Assembly: GCA_050084515.1 (NCBI GenBank)
Contig: CM114274.1
Coordinates: 31,434,001 to 31,498,000 of the forward strand
Length of the DNA: 64,000 nt
Direction: 5' to 3'
Source of the DNA: Blasia pusilla
Lineage: Eukaryota > Marchantiophyta > Marchantiopsida > Blasiales
A program made the position numbers and the translations under genes. Below, in pieces: positions 11,001 to 21,760 of the stretch. How positions within the stretch are numbered: position 1 is the first letter of the stretch; each line of letters starts with the position of its first letter. The notes below the pieces were generated by a model, which saw only the letters and a program-made list of their open reading frames with translations, did no database searches and was not told where the DNA came from.

Positions 11001-11850
11001 AAGGATGCGGCACTACGCGTATTGTGCCATCCTCCCAAACCCTCAAAACATATGTCCCCTCCCAACGGAACCGTCTGGCCCGCTGTAGGATCCGATCCCG
11101 CTCTCTAGCATCCAGGGTGCTCGCAACGCTGCCAGTACGAAGGTACTCCAAGACTACTCCATCATCATGAATATCTCGGCCACTTGTCGTGTCCTCACTG
11201 GCCTCGGGATCCAAGGACTCTCCACTAGACCTCGCCATCGAAGTCTCCACACTATGGCTCTCCATAGCCAACATGCCTAAATAGGCTGACGCATGCCATC
11301 CTGGCACCGACTCCTCATCACTCTCTCCATGCCATCGAGCTCCAATCGCATCTCGCTGACTCCGGCATGGGTTACGACTCAACCCATCTGCATCCTGATT
11401 GAGCATCCCAGGTCTATGTACCACCTGAAAATCATACTCTTGCAACAACAGAGCCCATCTCGCAAGCTTCCCTATAAGCTTGTCGGACTCCATCAACCAC
11501 TTGAGTGGTTGATGACCAGTGATGATGGTAAAGGGGTTGCCGAATAAGTAACACCTGAAATGCGCGATAGCCCACACCGTAGCCAAGCACTCACCCTCAT
11601 ACGAGCTGTACTTTGCCTCTGCATCGTTGTTCGAGCGGCTAGCGTAAGCCACCACGAACTCTCTACCCTCATCATCATCCGGGTGAGCACCGCCCAAGCC
11701 CCAACATGCTCCAATCAGGTGCAATCGGAAAGGACGCCCCGATTGGTCTCCTCAAGATGGGTGCGGATGTCAACTCGTCCTTGAGCAATCGAAATGCTCG
11801 CTCCGCTCATCCCCAGTGCCACTCGTGATCCACCTTGGTCAGCAAGGTCG
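10996..11850 (-). pseudogene. Element A RNase H domain and tether
   Basis: An open minus-strand frame (11724-10996) reads REFVVAYASRSNNDAEAKYS, then an FRCYLFGNPFTIITGHQPL segment and LLQEYDFQVVHRPGMLNQDADGLSR. This is the standard Ty3/gypsy RNase H with its conserved acidic residues and the H-R-P-G...DALSR-like end. The stretch after it, rich in Ser, Glu and Asp, leads to the integrase. The frame is the longest intact piece of element A (242 codons). It would remove RNA from the RNA-cDNA hybrid. Confidence 0.85.
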
Positions 11851-12762
11851 GGCCGCCGCAATCAAATGAATCCCTTGACGTATCGCCGATAGAAGTTCGC
11901 CAATCCCATGAATGCGCGAACATGGCTCACATCTGTAGGGCGTGGAATGCGTGAGATAGCCTCTACCTTCGTCTCCTGAACACCAAGGCCCCCTGGGTAT
12001 ATCGTATGACCCAAGTACTCAATCTGGTCGTAGAAGAACTTGCACTTGCCTGGATGTAGCTTCAGCCCATGTAATTGCAATCGTCGAAACACCTCCTCTA
12101 GATGTTGCTCATGCTCCTCAACCGTGGCGCTAAAGACTACGATGTCATCAATATAGCACCTAGCAAAATCCAGACCAGCCAAGATCCTCTCCATGACCCT
12201 CTGAAACTCAGCCGGGGCATTCTTTAACCCAAATGGTAAGAATCGCCACTGGTACAAACAATCCTTCCCGTGAGGATCGATGCCCCAAAATTCCGTCTTC
12301 GCATGTCCTCCAACTCATAGGCAATCGATGGTATCCGCTCATAAATCCAATGAATCAAGACCTTTGCGTAACCAATTGCATCAAAGATCTCTCGGGGGGT
12401 GGGCATGGCATACCTATCGGACTTTGTCTGCCGATTGATAGGTCAATAATCCCTACACATCCGCCTATCCGCCCGTTGCCATGCACATCCTTCTTGGCGG
12501 GCATGACAAGTGGGGATGCATACTCTCCATGCGACATCTCCACTAGTCTGCTCCGACCAAGTCTGGCTCCTACTCAATCGAGCCCTCTCCATATCATCAG
12601 ACCAGTAGGGTCGCCGGAAGATCGGCATATCACTCGACAACTCAATGCGGATCCCGGTCCCTTCAGCGTACCCAAATCCTCCATGCTAAACGCAGCGCTC
12701 CTATAACTCTTGAGGAACTGATGTATTCGGCGCCGCTCTCCTCCCGTCAACTTAGGGCCCAT
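11850..12762 (-). pseudogene. Element A reverse transcriptase
   Basis: The minus strand encodes a gypsy RT in several frames. MGPKLTGGERRRIHQFL starts near 12762, GRIGGCVGIIDLSIGRQSP-like text marks the first catalytic Asp region, and a clean segment at 12257-11862 reads FLPFGLKNAPAEFQRVM, then the YIDD catalytic box at 12144-12155, then HPGKCKFF and FMGLANFYRRYV. Breaks between 12257 and 12762 prevent a full-length product. Compared with element B, the thumb and connection regions are nearly colinear. Confidence 0.9.
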
Positions 12763-13120
12763 ATCGGCTCCCAAGTCTCCATCGTGACTACGGTAGGACT
12801 CTCGGCGCTGGTATCGGTGGTTGCTATGGTGCAACCCGTCTCGAATAACAACACTCGGCCGCTCTCCTGCAGCCAAGCGCAAACTCGATCTCCTCCACGC
12901 AAAGTGCCCAAAACCACGCCGATGTTGTGGCTATCATCTCCTTGCGTACCTTCAAAACATCCCAAGAAGTCCAAGGGTGTCTCTCCGATCTCCCTGGTGC
13001 GTAGATCTCCTCGGGTCTTGCCCCACCATTGCCTCCACCGTCTCGGTAGGCATGGGGCTCACCAACGCAACCATTTGTGATCTGTCGCGATCTCATACGA
13101 CGCTCGCCCACTCCCAAGCT

Positions 13121-14070
13121 TAGGATCCATGTCAAGCGATTCAGTCCATCGCTGACCCAAGACATGGCGTCGTGATGCCTCGCAATCGATGGTACCGTCA
13201 CTCCTGTGGGAAATCCCATCGCTCGCTCTCTCTCGTCAGCGTTGGGCTCCACCAACCGCTCATCCTGGTCATCCCAAACCAAGCCAAGACCGGCCTCCTT
13301 GTATGCATAGGAAGCGGGAAAACTCACAAACGTGGGCAAGGCGCCGCGGCTCGCTACCCTGTTGACCACAATCAACGGTGGTCGATCATCGTGCCTCACT
13401 GCCTATGATCGACGACCTGGATCCAGAATGGAATCCACTAACAAATGGGAGGGGCGCTCCACTCTCGCATATGCCCTCCATAACACCACATGAGGCACCA
13501 AGTTGGTCCACCATAGACGTGGGCGATGGGGTCTAGAACCTACACTCGCCGCATCCAAGAACACTGTTGGGCCGATCCAGGCACGCACCTGATGAGCATT
13601 CGTCACGACCCGTGACCTCAAGTCTCCTAAGATCGGCACATTCTCTAGAATGTAGGCTGGAGAACGAGACTAGTGCTCCTGCAACTGCCGTAAGACCCTC
13701 AACATCTCCCAAAATAACCTAGACCGAGTGTCAACCCAACCACGCCTCGTCCAAAGACTCGATTGGCCCCGACATGGCAACCGAAATGACCAAATCAATG
13801 GTCCCTACCCGCTCTAAGTCCCGCCCCAACAACAAAATATCCTCGGTAGGGAACTCTGGTACTTCAGATCGCTGGGACGCACAATAAGTCGGGAAAACGT
13901 AGGCATAATTGTGCCACATATCGTAGTGAGACGCGCCTCGCAACATCATCACTCTCCACATACATGTACTGTTGTACTCGCACTCCTGCCTGCAAAACAG
14001 CAACTAACCCGGTGCTAATCCCTCCAAAGAGATCTAACACTCGAATACCCTCCTCCGGGGTACACCACAC
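13121..14070 (-). pseudogene. Element A cytosine-C5 DNA methyltransferase domain (DNMT3-like order)
   Basis: On the minus strand the C5-methyltransferase motifs come in canonical order. Motif I is RVLDLFGGISTGL (14005-14037), followed by VESDDVARRVS, the acidic residue that contacts the cofactor ribose. Motif IV follows TIDLVI; its Pro-Cys codons survive at 13772-13777 but in a shifted frame. Motif VI is Glu-Asn-Val at 13637-13645. Motif VIII-like RPRLWWTNL lies near 13500, motif IX RERAMGFP near 13215 and motif X LNRLTWIL ends at 13121. A ~317-codon span matches a bare DNMT3-type catalytic domain. The order is not the rearranged one of plant DRM enzymes. It lies between protease and RT, so it is part of the retroelement polyprotein. 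Several frameshifts make it non-functional. Confidence 0.85.
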
Positions 14071-14429
14071 AATGGGTGTGGTATCCAAGGGTGTCATCGT
14101 AGCACTCCCTACTACCTCGGGTTCCTCAGATCCGCCACGCCTGGTGCAAATGCTCGCTCCACGCGTGACCTGCACGTGCTCATCGCCAATCGTTGAAGCT
14201 CCTCGGCCGAGCCCCGGCGCACCTCTCCTCCACGGAATGATGCGCTACCATAACACTCCTCTCCATAGAAATGTCGTGAACGGAGTATCCTCTGCATGGA
14301 CATGTCCCTCAATCAAATCACTAGGCCAAGTGATGGCATTGCTAAAATGCCGCTAAGGTCGCCATCTCTCCTAGCCGTTGCTCGATCATCGCACTGTGAA
14401 TCGAACGGGTAATGAGCTAAAGGCGCCCA

Positions 14430-14800
14430 TCACCCGATCGCCATCCTGGTCTCATAGGACGCCGACTCCTCCCAGTAATCTAGGGAAAACCCCATCGGGT
14501 ATAACATAACATTGCTCCACCAACCAAGACGTCGAGGACTCGATCGATCACTATCGCTTGGCGCGCACCACGGACTCATCTCGTAGGATGTCCCGGCGAA
14601 TCCTCACCACGACCTCTGTCGGGTGATATATGTGGTACTCGCTCCACCCAAGGATGTTCAGTATCCGGAATGGACAACGCCCACATCGGCTCTCGTCAAG
14701 CCCAATCCTCGAATGACGCTTTCCCCAACATCAAGGGTTGCGCCATGAATCCAACAAGACGCATGGACTAAAAGCTCTACTTCCAGGACTCACCAACCTG
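14430..14800 (-). pseudogene. Element A aspartic protease
   Basis: The minus strand near 14750 aligns with the protease start of element B (LLDS, then Ala-Gln, Leu-Met-Leu-Gly). A single-base deletion after the Asp-Ser codons shifts the frame. Downstream text matches the element B segment that precedes the methyltransferase. Retropepsin would cleave the Gag-Pol polyprotein. The active-site loop is disrupted here. Confidence 0.65.
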
Positions 14801-15649
14801 GAAGACCTCTCCTCGGTTATCCAGCAACACAACACCAAGAGAAGCCATGGCACGCTCTCTTGCGGGTCTAGCGGGCATCTCCGCCATCCTAGCAGCCATG
14901 ACCTACCATGAATCGACGTGGGACGGCCCGAGCATCCGCTCCAAGGGCAGGTCCATCATCTCCTCTACAATCACCTCTCAACGTGATGCAAGAACTCCAA
15001 CTCTGCGCTCACATAGTGAAGCGGCCAGCCGAAAAGCCTCGGCGGGCGTACCCCCAATGTCACAACATCGGAAGCAGAAAATAAAGGAGTGCGGTACACA
15101 ACGGTGGCCGCCCCAACAACGTGTTTCGACACATGCCCTTCCCGAGCATCAAAATAGGAGTCGCCCGACTCGCTTCTCCCATCGCCCTCCGTGCTCGCAC
15201 ACCAACAACATTACCAACTCTCCAGAACTTTGATGAGGACCCATCGATGGGGTCCTCATCGCCGGACAACGTGAAAGACAGAGGAAGCCTAGTCTGTCTT
15301 CTGGCTTCCCCTAGCTGTGGATCCAACTCTCACGATCGCTCCACGGCGTCACAATCGCGGCGGCCTCCATCTAGGCAACCCGCACATCCATCCAGATCCT
15401 CCGGATCTCTGGCTGCTCCATATGATGTCGATGCCACGGATCCGGCATCGAGTAACCTCAATGCCATAGCGGCAACCGCTCCTATAGCCGCTTGTATCTC
15501 GGAGACCATCCCACCACGTCCGCATCTCCTCGGCGTCTAGGTGGTGGTACTCTACCTCCTCCACGGGCAGCTCCACCACCTGTCGGGCAACTCCAGCCTC
15601 GCCCCCAACGGGACCACGGTGCACGATCTCTAGGCCCACCGGACCGGCT

Positions 15650-16970
15650 ACTCAATCTGGTGCCCTCTCGGCCCTCGGTCCGGACGTAACTCAGGATGTA
15701 AACAGAAACACTGGCGCGTGTATGACCATACCTCGACAATAGTCACGGTGATAACCTCTGGTGCAAAGCACCATCTCCTCCTCCATGTTGAGGCACACGC
15801 CCATGACCCGATGAGTGCAATCGCGGCGATGATGGGCTCCACCACATGATCAACAAGTAATAGTAGGCGGTGTTCCGAGCCGCATATGAAGGCGCAGGTC
15901 TCGGGCACGACCTCCCGGTATCCTCCCGAGCTCGTGGTGCCACAATCGACCTATCTCGAGTCACGTTCTTTGCCGCAGGTGGTGCAGACAATCGTGGATC
16001 GCTCTCGCCAGAACCCATGGTGGCTACGCTCTCCTCCGCCATGTTGCGCTCAATGTTCTCGGCGGTCCTAAAAACATCTCTCAACGTAGGGGAGGTGTTC
16101 ATAAGAAGCACCCCCTCCCGCACCGTGTCGCAGGTCCGGTCCAAAGATCGCGTACCATGACCGATAGCTTTCGAGCCTCTGTCACCCCCCGAGTGGCGTT
16201 GATCAACCAAGACAAGCGAGTGTAAGCCTCACGCAAACTCTCACCCGGCGCCTCGGAAGTTGTGGATGCTCCGCAACTTCTTCGTCCGCACCCCAGTAGC
16301 TCGCCTCAACTCAAAGAAAGAACTCAACCAGGGGTTGAACTGGGGACGAACCCGACTAGACGGTGCAATCGCTCCCGTCGCGAGTGACCCCTCCTAAACG
16401 CGTCACTAGTGGAAGAGGCAAGAGCCTCTTGACTCCTCCTCCTCATATGGGAACGGCCGCCCATGACACATAATGTGGGTCATAGTAGAGCCTCCACGCC
16501 TCGATCTCGCATGCATATCTTTGAGAGAACTCAAGGTAATCGTCCATGGGCGTCCCCTCTAAATCGGAACATACGTTCCATGTCAGTAAACGGGTTGAAC
16601 TCTCTAGAGTTCGTGGCCTACCGGGAGTCGCACCAACTCCTAAACTCTGCTATAAAATCGTGCAACTCAATCGTGCCTACTGCACTTCAAAACCTACGCG
16701 GTCCTCTACCCCGGTCATCCATCTCGTACGCCCAACTGGTAGGACCACTCACAATGTGTGGCGATGTGCTCACAAACTCCTCTACACCCTCCCCTCGTCG
16801 ACGATGACACGAGAAGGAGGTCGAGGTGGTCCCTCACGTGGAGACCCTCGGAACCTCGCGCCACTCCACGTAAAACCTCTAGAGCTACTCTCGGGTTCAC
16901 CACCTCGCCTCTCAAAGTCCCGAACGGACTCTGTGATGACCCTCGTGCCCCTCTCACCCGATCACTCTGA
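15650..16970 (-). pseudogene. Element A gag region
   Basis: This is colinear with 38985-40260 of element B at the nucleotide level, including the RRxGGEPESSSRGF-type N-terminus, the capsid core and the CCHC knuckle region near 15700-15770, but split over all three frames. Gag would package the element RNA. The frame damage is much heavier than the LTR divergence would predict. Confidence 0.7.
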
Positions 16971-17149
16971 ACCTCATGAGGAATCCTTCAATCACTCATC
17001 CCAAACATGCGGCACTCGATCTACACTCTCTCTCCCCAAGACGTGTAACGTGCGGCAACACGCGGCGTGGTGCGGCAAATCGATCAGGATATCATCTCAT
17101 CGACAACCTACCCTCAACTCCGGACATCCCACACAGGTCTATGTCCCCT

Positions 17150-18597
17150 AAACCACATACATAAATGATGCTCTGAGCATCCACACACCCACTATCCCCA
17201 AATAAACTACCCAAATCCCAGAATCCCTCACACGTGCAGGGTAAAAGACCAGAATGGGTAACCTGAACACATGTCGATGTCGCTCCTCAGCAACTGCAAA
17301 TCTCGACCCCAACTTGATCGTGGAGACAACTCCTCCAATCAGCAAGTCATACTCTCCCCGTACTGAGGCTGCTCAAAACTCCTCAATAGACAATGCGGTC
17401 CCAGCGGAACGGTGCGGCGTTGCAGGCGGCACGGCCCTTGATGGTGGGATGCGGCACTCGGCGGCATACCCTCCTCAATCAATAATAATCCCACACTTTG
17501 CTCCACAATGACGGTGCGGCTCCGCGATCGAGACGGTGCGGTGCGGCCACGAGTGGCACGGCGCGGCAATCGGTGGCGCGTTGCGGCTACGGGCGTCACG
17601 GCACGATACTCGATCGTCGTCAAGCGGCTACCAATCACAACATAGCAGCATGAAATCAAAACTCAAACACCATAACCGGAGGTCATCTGCCATCACTGGT
17701 TGATGATGAAACTACGATGACGGTGGCGGCCAAAACAAAGTACGTGGTGGCGACGCAAGTCAGGGAATCAACGAAAGTCGTGGAAGACCCTCCACTCCGT
17801 AATGGCGGCAATGGCACCCAAAGGGTGGACAATGGACGGTGCACCGTTGACAACGACGGTTGACCGTTGATGATGACGGCCGATCGATGACGGTGACGGT
17901 TGACCGTCGATGGTGACGGTTGACCATTGACGGTGATGGTTTTCCGTCGATGGTGATGGTTTACCGTCGATGGTGACTGTTGATCGTTGATGGTGACTAT
18001 GATGGCGATGGCCGCCGCCGGTGTGGCGGCTGATTTAGGGTTTGCACAATTTAACCCTAAAAATCGCCTAGTAATGGCAGCTTTACAAGATTGACCATAA
18101 CTTTTTGCTCGCACTCCAAATTGTGCACTATTTGTTGCACAGCCTGCACAGCTTCACGATCTACGCCACCATCAAAAAATATTTAGAATCGAACATTTCA
18201 GTAAAAATTGACAGGGACTGTCGTAAAGCCCAATGTCTCTTTCTCCTACACAAAATTCGGCAGCGCTCCCGCTGATTTCTCCCAACGAAAATGTAACATC
18301 TGTAAAAATAAAAATCAGCAAGCTACATGGTGCTCCCGCGAGCACCAACATGGGGCAACTTGCCCCCATACTCAATCCCTATCAAAAATTGGGCAGCGCT
18401 TCCGCGCGCCACTCTTCCACACGAAAAATTGGCAAATGCAAAGAATAATGAAAGCAGCCCTTGCTCCGGTGAGCACTCCCATGAGTCGCTGAACGGGGAA
18501 CACGGTCCCCAACCTGCAAAAATAGCGAGTGACCAGCGAGTGACCAGCGAGCTCCCCCATGAACCTCTCTCACTCTCTCATTCTCTCATTCTCTCTT
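17150..18597 (-). other. Element A leader (5' UTR) region
   Basis: About 1.4 kb between the 5' LTR and gag, matching the leader of element B in blocks (for example the segment reading, on the minus strand, TTTTCGTTGGGAGAAAT). No long protein-like frame is shared by the two copies. The stretch next to the LTR is GAGAGAATGAGAG-type low complexity rather than a recognisable tRNA primer site. Confidence 0.6.
17850..18000. repeat. 20-bp minisatellite in element A leader
   Basis: A unit close to ACCGTCGATGGTGACGGTTG repeats about six times in tandem with a few changes per unit. Element B has only a diffuse CCGTCACC/GCC-rich stretch at the same place (38350-38530), so the array expanded in this copy. 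Confidence 0.75.
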
Positions 18598-19113
18598 TGT
18601 AAAGTAAGCTCCAATCTCTCTCTACACCATCTCACACCATAGCTCTCAAAGGTGTGCACTCTCTCTCATGTCAAACCAAACCCACTCTCCTAATGAGAGG
18701 CTCGGGTTACACTCACAAGGCAAGGGACCATAGCTCCGTCGCCTCATGCCAAGAGGTTCAACAAAGAGAGAATGAGCTCTCAAGCTCTCTCTCCTTGAGG
18801 TATAGCCCTCCCCTCTCCCAAACTCTCTCCATGGTAACCTATTTTCCCACGTCACCTCCTTGGCTCTTGACCTGATGTAGGAGGTCAATGGCCACTTACC
18901 AAAAATAGTAAGTCAATAATATACTCAAAATGGTACTTACCTAAAATAGTAAGTTTTTCAATATGGCTCCAAATGAGCCAAAACGAAGGGGAAACCTGCT
19001 ATCTCAGGTTTCCAAGGGCCTCAGCAGGTCACCCTCGACCTACTGGGCGTGTCCTCTACTACTCATGAAGGCGCTCTATTAGATCCCACCGATCTATCCT
19101 AAAAGACGTGACA
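18598..19113 (-). repeat. Element A 5' LTR
   Basis: 516 bp running TGTCAC...TTTACA on the minus strand, with the TG...CA ends usual for LTRs. It matches the element B LTR (37285-37802) in length and ends. It should hold the promoter and polyadenylation signal of the element. Confidence 0.85.
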
Positions 19114-19625
19114 ACTCAAAACTATATTTTTCTATGAGGTAAAAGCGGAAGACATTGGCAGTTTGAAGATGTATTGGTTACTCTTATTGGAGGTGGTGAA
19201 AGAAAACAAAAGGCCACCTCCGCAAATTTATGGATTCATGGCGGACAATGCACAACCTAGATGGATTGCTATCATGGAAGTGTTCTCGGGTGGAGAAGTT
19301 CAACCAAAGAGGGAAAGGTCGAACGCTTTCCATTGGCAACAGTCTGTGACCCCATACACCAAATCTTGTATTAAGGAGAATAAGAGAACAGAGCATGTCA
19401 CTCTACTCCAACGCTGTGAGGACACCAAAATCTTGAAATAGGCCATGGAGTTCCAAGAAGAACTTCATGGGTGGTGGAGGAAGCATGCCATTAAGGGGAA
19501 GTACAAAGAGTTTTGCTCTTGGCTCAGTTGGTGGACCGTACGAATGAGACAATGGGAAAACTTCATGTGGCAGGTGAGTTCAGTATTTCGTCCTTTCGAG
19601 CTCATGCTAAGAATTATTTGAAAAG
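19114..19625 (+). pseudogene. MULE-like transposase, catalytic part (continuation)
   Basis: The frame resumes directly after element A as YEVKAEDIGSLKMYW, then GFMADNAQPRWIAIMEVF, ERSNAFHWQQSV, and after one stop at 19439-19441 LHGWWRKHAIKGKYKEF. The Asp in FMADNAQ..W.AI and the following His-Trp region are typical of the Mutator DDE core. It completes the protein begun at 8434. The stop and the inserted retroelement make the gene inactive. Confidence 0.7.
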
Positions 19626-19681
19626 TTGTAGCTTGAGTTGAAACCCATGGGAACGACAGGGATTTCAAATCGTAGAAACCA

Positions 19682-20530
19682 AGCAACCCATCGTATACAA
19701 CTGGTTGCCTTAGTGTGCAACCCGTCGAAACGCGGCAGGTTGCATCATGAATGTTTGTGCAACCCGTCGGAACCCGACTGGTTGCATGAGTGTCATACCC
19801 GTCAGGACCGACAAGTTGCATCAAGAATTTTTGTGCAACCCGTCGGAACCCAACTGATTGCATGAGTGTGCAACCGGTCGGATCCCGACGGGTCGCAAGT
19901 TGCATGTATACAAGGTCTGCAAATAGCTCGTCCCCGACCGGTTGCAAGCTTCAAGGCTGCGAGTTAACTCAGTCTGTAATCTGTCGGATTCCGCCAGGTT
20001 GCCTCTGTCTGTAACTCATCGGTTTCAGACACGTTGCATCTGTCTCCAACTCCTCATATTCAGACAGGTTGCATCAGCGCAAGCTAATTGGAACCCTTCG
20101 AATTTCGACAAGTTGCAGTGCTTCATGTGTGGACACTTCTTGCAAGCCAGCGGAATCCGACGGGTTGCACAAGGATTTTCGAGACCAGACCGGCCTCCTT
20201 CTTACAACCCGTCCGATTCTAACGGGTTGCAGTAGGATGTTCTTGGGTGTTGGGTTGCAATAAGAGGTTCTTGGGACATTCCAAGGATGCCTCCGACTTG
20301 CAACCCGTTTCAAGTCGGAGGCTGAAAAATCCATGTGCAATCCGTCGGATTCCAACAACTTGCACATGGATTTTCTAGGCCAGAATGGCCAATGTTACTT
20401 GCAACCCGTCGAACTTTGACGGGTTGCAGTAGGAGGTTCCTGGGTGCTGCAACACGTCAAAAATTGACAAGTTGCACAGTCATTCATGGGATGCCTCCAA
20501 CTTGCAACCCGTCGAGTTTCGACAGGTCGC
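19682..20530. repeat. Array of ~18 palindromes, CAACCCGTCGG family (right array)
   Basis: About eighteen ~28-bp near-palindromes, (T)GCAACCCGTCGGA...TCCGACGGGTTGCA in idealised form, recur every 40-55 bp. Arms covary: a change in one arm is often matched in the other, for example TCGAACTTTGA near 20410 and TCAAAAATTGA near 20460. Spacers are unrelated. Same family as 4783-4864, 6282-6597 and 7190-7860. Confidence 0.85.
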
Positions 20531-20689
20531 TATTTTCTTCACTTCCAGAACTTTTTTCGTTCCCTTCTCATATTTCCGTCGTTGTAGGGATTTAACATTC
20601 ATGAAAATGCCCTCTGCCCCAACACAAGTAGAGCAGAGAGTGTTTATTCCTCCTGCAGGTTATCACAAGCATGCCAAATAATTTCACTC

Positions 20690-21387
20690 GTGGAGGTATG
20701 CCAACAAGATCAGGAAATGGCAATGCTACAGTCTGCAGCATCCCATATCTTCCTCACAAAAGGCATAACCAAAGGAAAGGGACCTGCGATTTATGAGCTC
20801 TATGTTGGGGCCAGTGTGAGATTTGGTGATGAGAAAGTCTATGTGGAAGTCTTCAATTGGTGCATAGTTGGAACTCCCCTCGAGCAAGACGTCCACATTG
20901 GTTGGGATATTTATGGGCGTGTTTCAAGATGTCCCATACAAATGGTGGTAGAGCAGTCCGAGCGAGACTCTTGGAGACCAGATAAGTATCTTGACTTATG
21001 CCCGACTTTCCTTTCCTCAATCCTTACCATGTCAAAGTACTCTTTGTAGATAGACACTGGTTCACTCGCTATTTAGTTTCACTTTGGGAAGGCATTCATG
21101 AACTAGGTCATGCAATCTCCAACTCCGGTGATTCTTCCTATTGTCACATATGGAAGGACATGGGATTGTACTTTGTATGTCCTTATACAGCGATCCATGG
21201 ACCTGCTCAAGTAGGGTTTAATACTAGTTTTGCTATCTTCCTCGTGTACAAACGTAAAGTAGTTTATAGGGATTTTATAGTTAGGAATTTCGAGGTCCGA
21301 TGTTACGAAGAAGTGATCGCATCGACACTTCCATTTGTGATACCTCTCGTGAGAGAATGGAGAGTATACATAATAATTTTGTATTGA
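20690..21387 (+). pseudogene. Unidentified coding-like segment at the right edge of the MULE-like region
   Basis: A plus-strand frame is open for 119 codons (20690-21049) and passes with one frame change into a second 129-codon frame (20998-21387). The second part is related to the minus-strand translation of 5016-5450 (shared PDFPFLNPYH, FTRYL, KRKVVYRDFIVRNF). I recognise no domain. It may be an accessory gene of the MULE-like transposon whose 3' half was copied to the other end. Confidence 0.4.
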
Positions 21388-21510
21388 AAAATGAGAACTT
21401 CTTAGAGAGTTCACCTTACATCGACCAGGTCTGCCGTAACTAGAAGGCCCGTCTTTACTCGAAGAAAGGATCTAGATACGACAGCGGGCTCTAAGGCCCG
21501 TGTTGTAGTC
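20985..21510. repeat. Right arm of the ~0.5-kb inverted repeat
   Basis: Reverse-complement partner of 4905-5460. Similarity fades inside 20985 and outside about 21510. See the left arm for the alternatives. Confidence 0.6.
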
Positions 21511-21760
21511 CACTTGCCGATTTGGAGGTCCGCAAGCGGCCCGTAATCAGCCTGGACGCGGGCTTCATGGCCCACACTCTAGCCCGCAATAAGCCCGCGA
21601 CCTAGCCCGCACGCAGGCTTGACGGCCTGCAAGCAACCCGGATGCGGGCTTCAAAGCCCGTACCCTAGCCTGCAATAAGCCCATGCGTGGGTTTGATGGC
21701 CCATAAGCAACTTGGACGCGGGCTTAAGGGCCCGCACGTCGCGCTCGCTTGCAGCCTGAG
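21480..21760. repeat. GC-rich palindromic repeats (GCGGGCTT..GGCCCGC)
   Basis: Units such as GACGCGGGCTTCATGGCCC recur at roughly 75-85 bp spacing, each a small inverted repeat around GCGGGC/GCCCGC, with AGCCCGCAATAAGCCC between them. It resembles the CAACCCGTC palindrome arrays in design but not in sequence. No coding potential. Confidence 0.7.

Larger units (their letters stand above)
9749..19113 (-). mobile_element. Element A: Ty3/gypsy LTR retrotransposon carrying a DNA methyltransferase
   Basis: Two direct LTRs (9749-10268 and 18598-19113) flank, in minus-strand order, a leader, gag, protease, cytosine-C5 DNA methyltransferase, reverse transcriptase, RNase H and integrase. Protease-RT-RNase H-integrase is the Ty3/gypsy (Metaviridae) order. 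The LTR outer end reads TGTCACGTC on the minus strand and matches element B. I find no clear 5-bp target duplication and no classical tRNA-iMet primer site just inside the 5' LTR. The element lies inside a MULE transposase gene, so it is younger than that transposon. Every coding domain is interrupted, and the integrase C-terminus and anything after it are missing. Confidence 0.9.

Noticed and set aside
13121-14070. A host DNA methyltransferase gene interrupted by a retrotransposon
   Set aside because: Both copies, in different places and orientations, carry the domain at the same point between protease and RT, without introns or other DNMT domains.
15482-15739. Gly/Arg-rich minus-strand frame as a separate RNA-binding protein
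   Set aside because: It is the gag tail of element A (Pro/Arg/Gly-rich in element B as well), read in a shifted frame.
19682-20530. CRISPR-like pattern: ~28-bp palindromic repeats with ~20-bp spacers
   Set aside because: The genome is eukaryotic (spliced genes), repeats are degenerate rather than identical, spacing is irregular and there are no cas genes.
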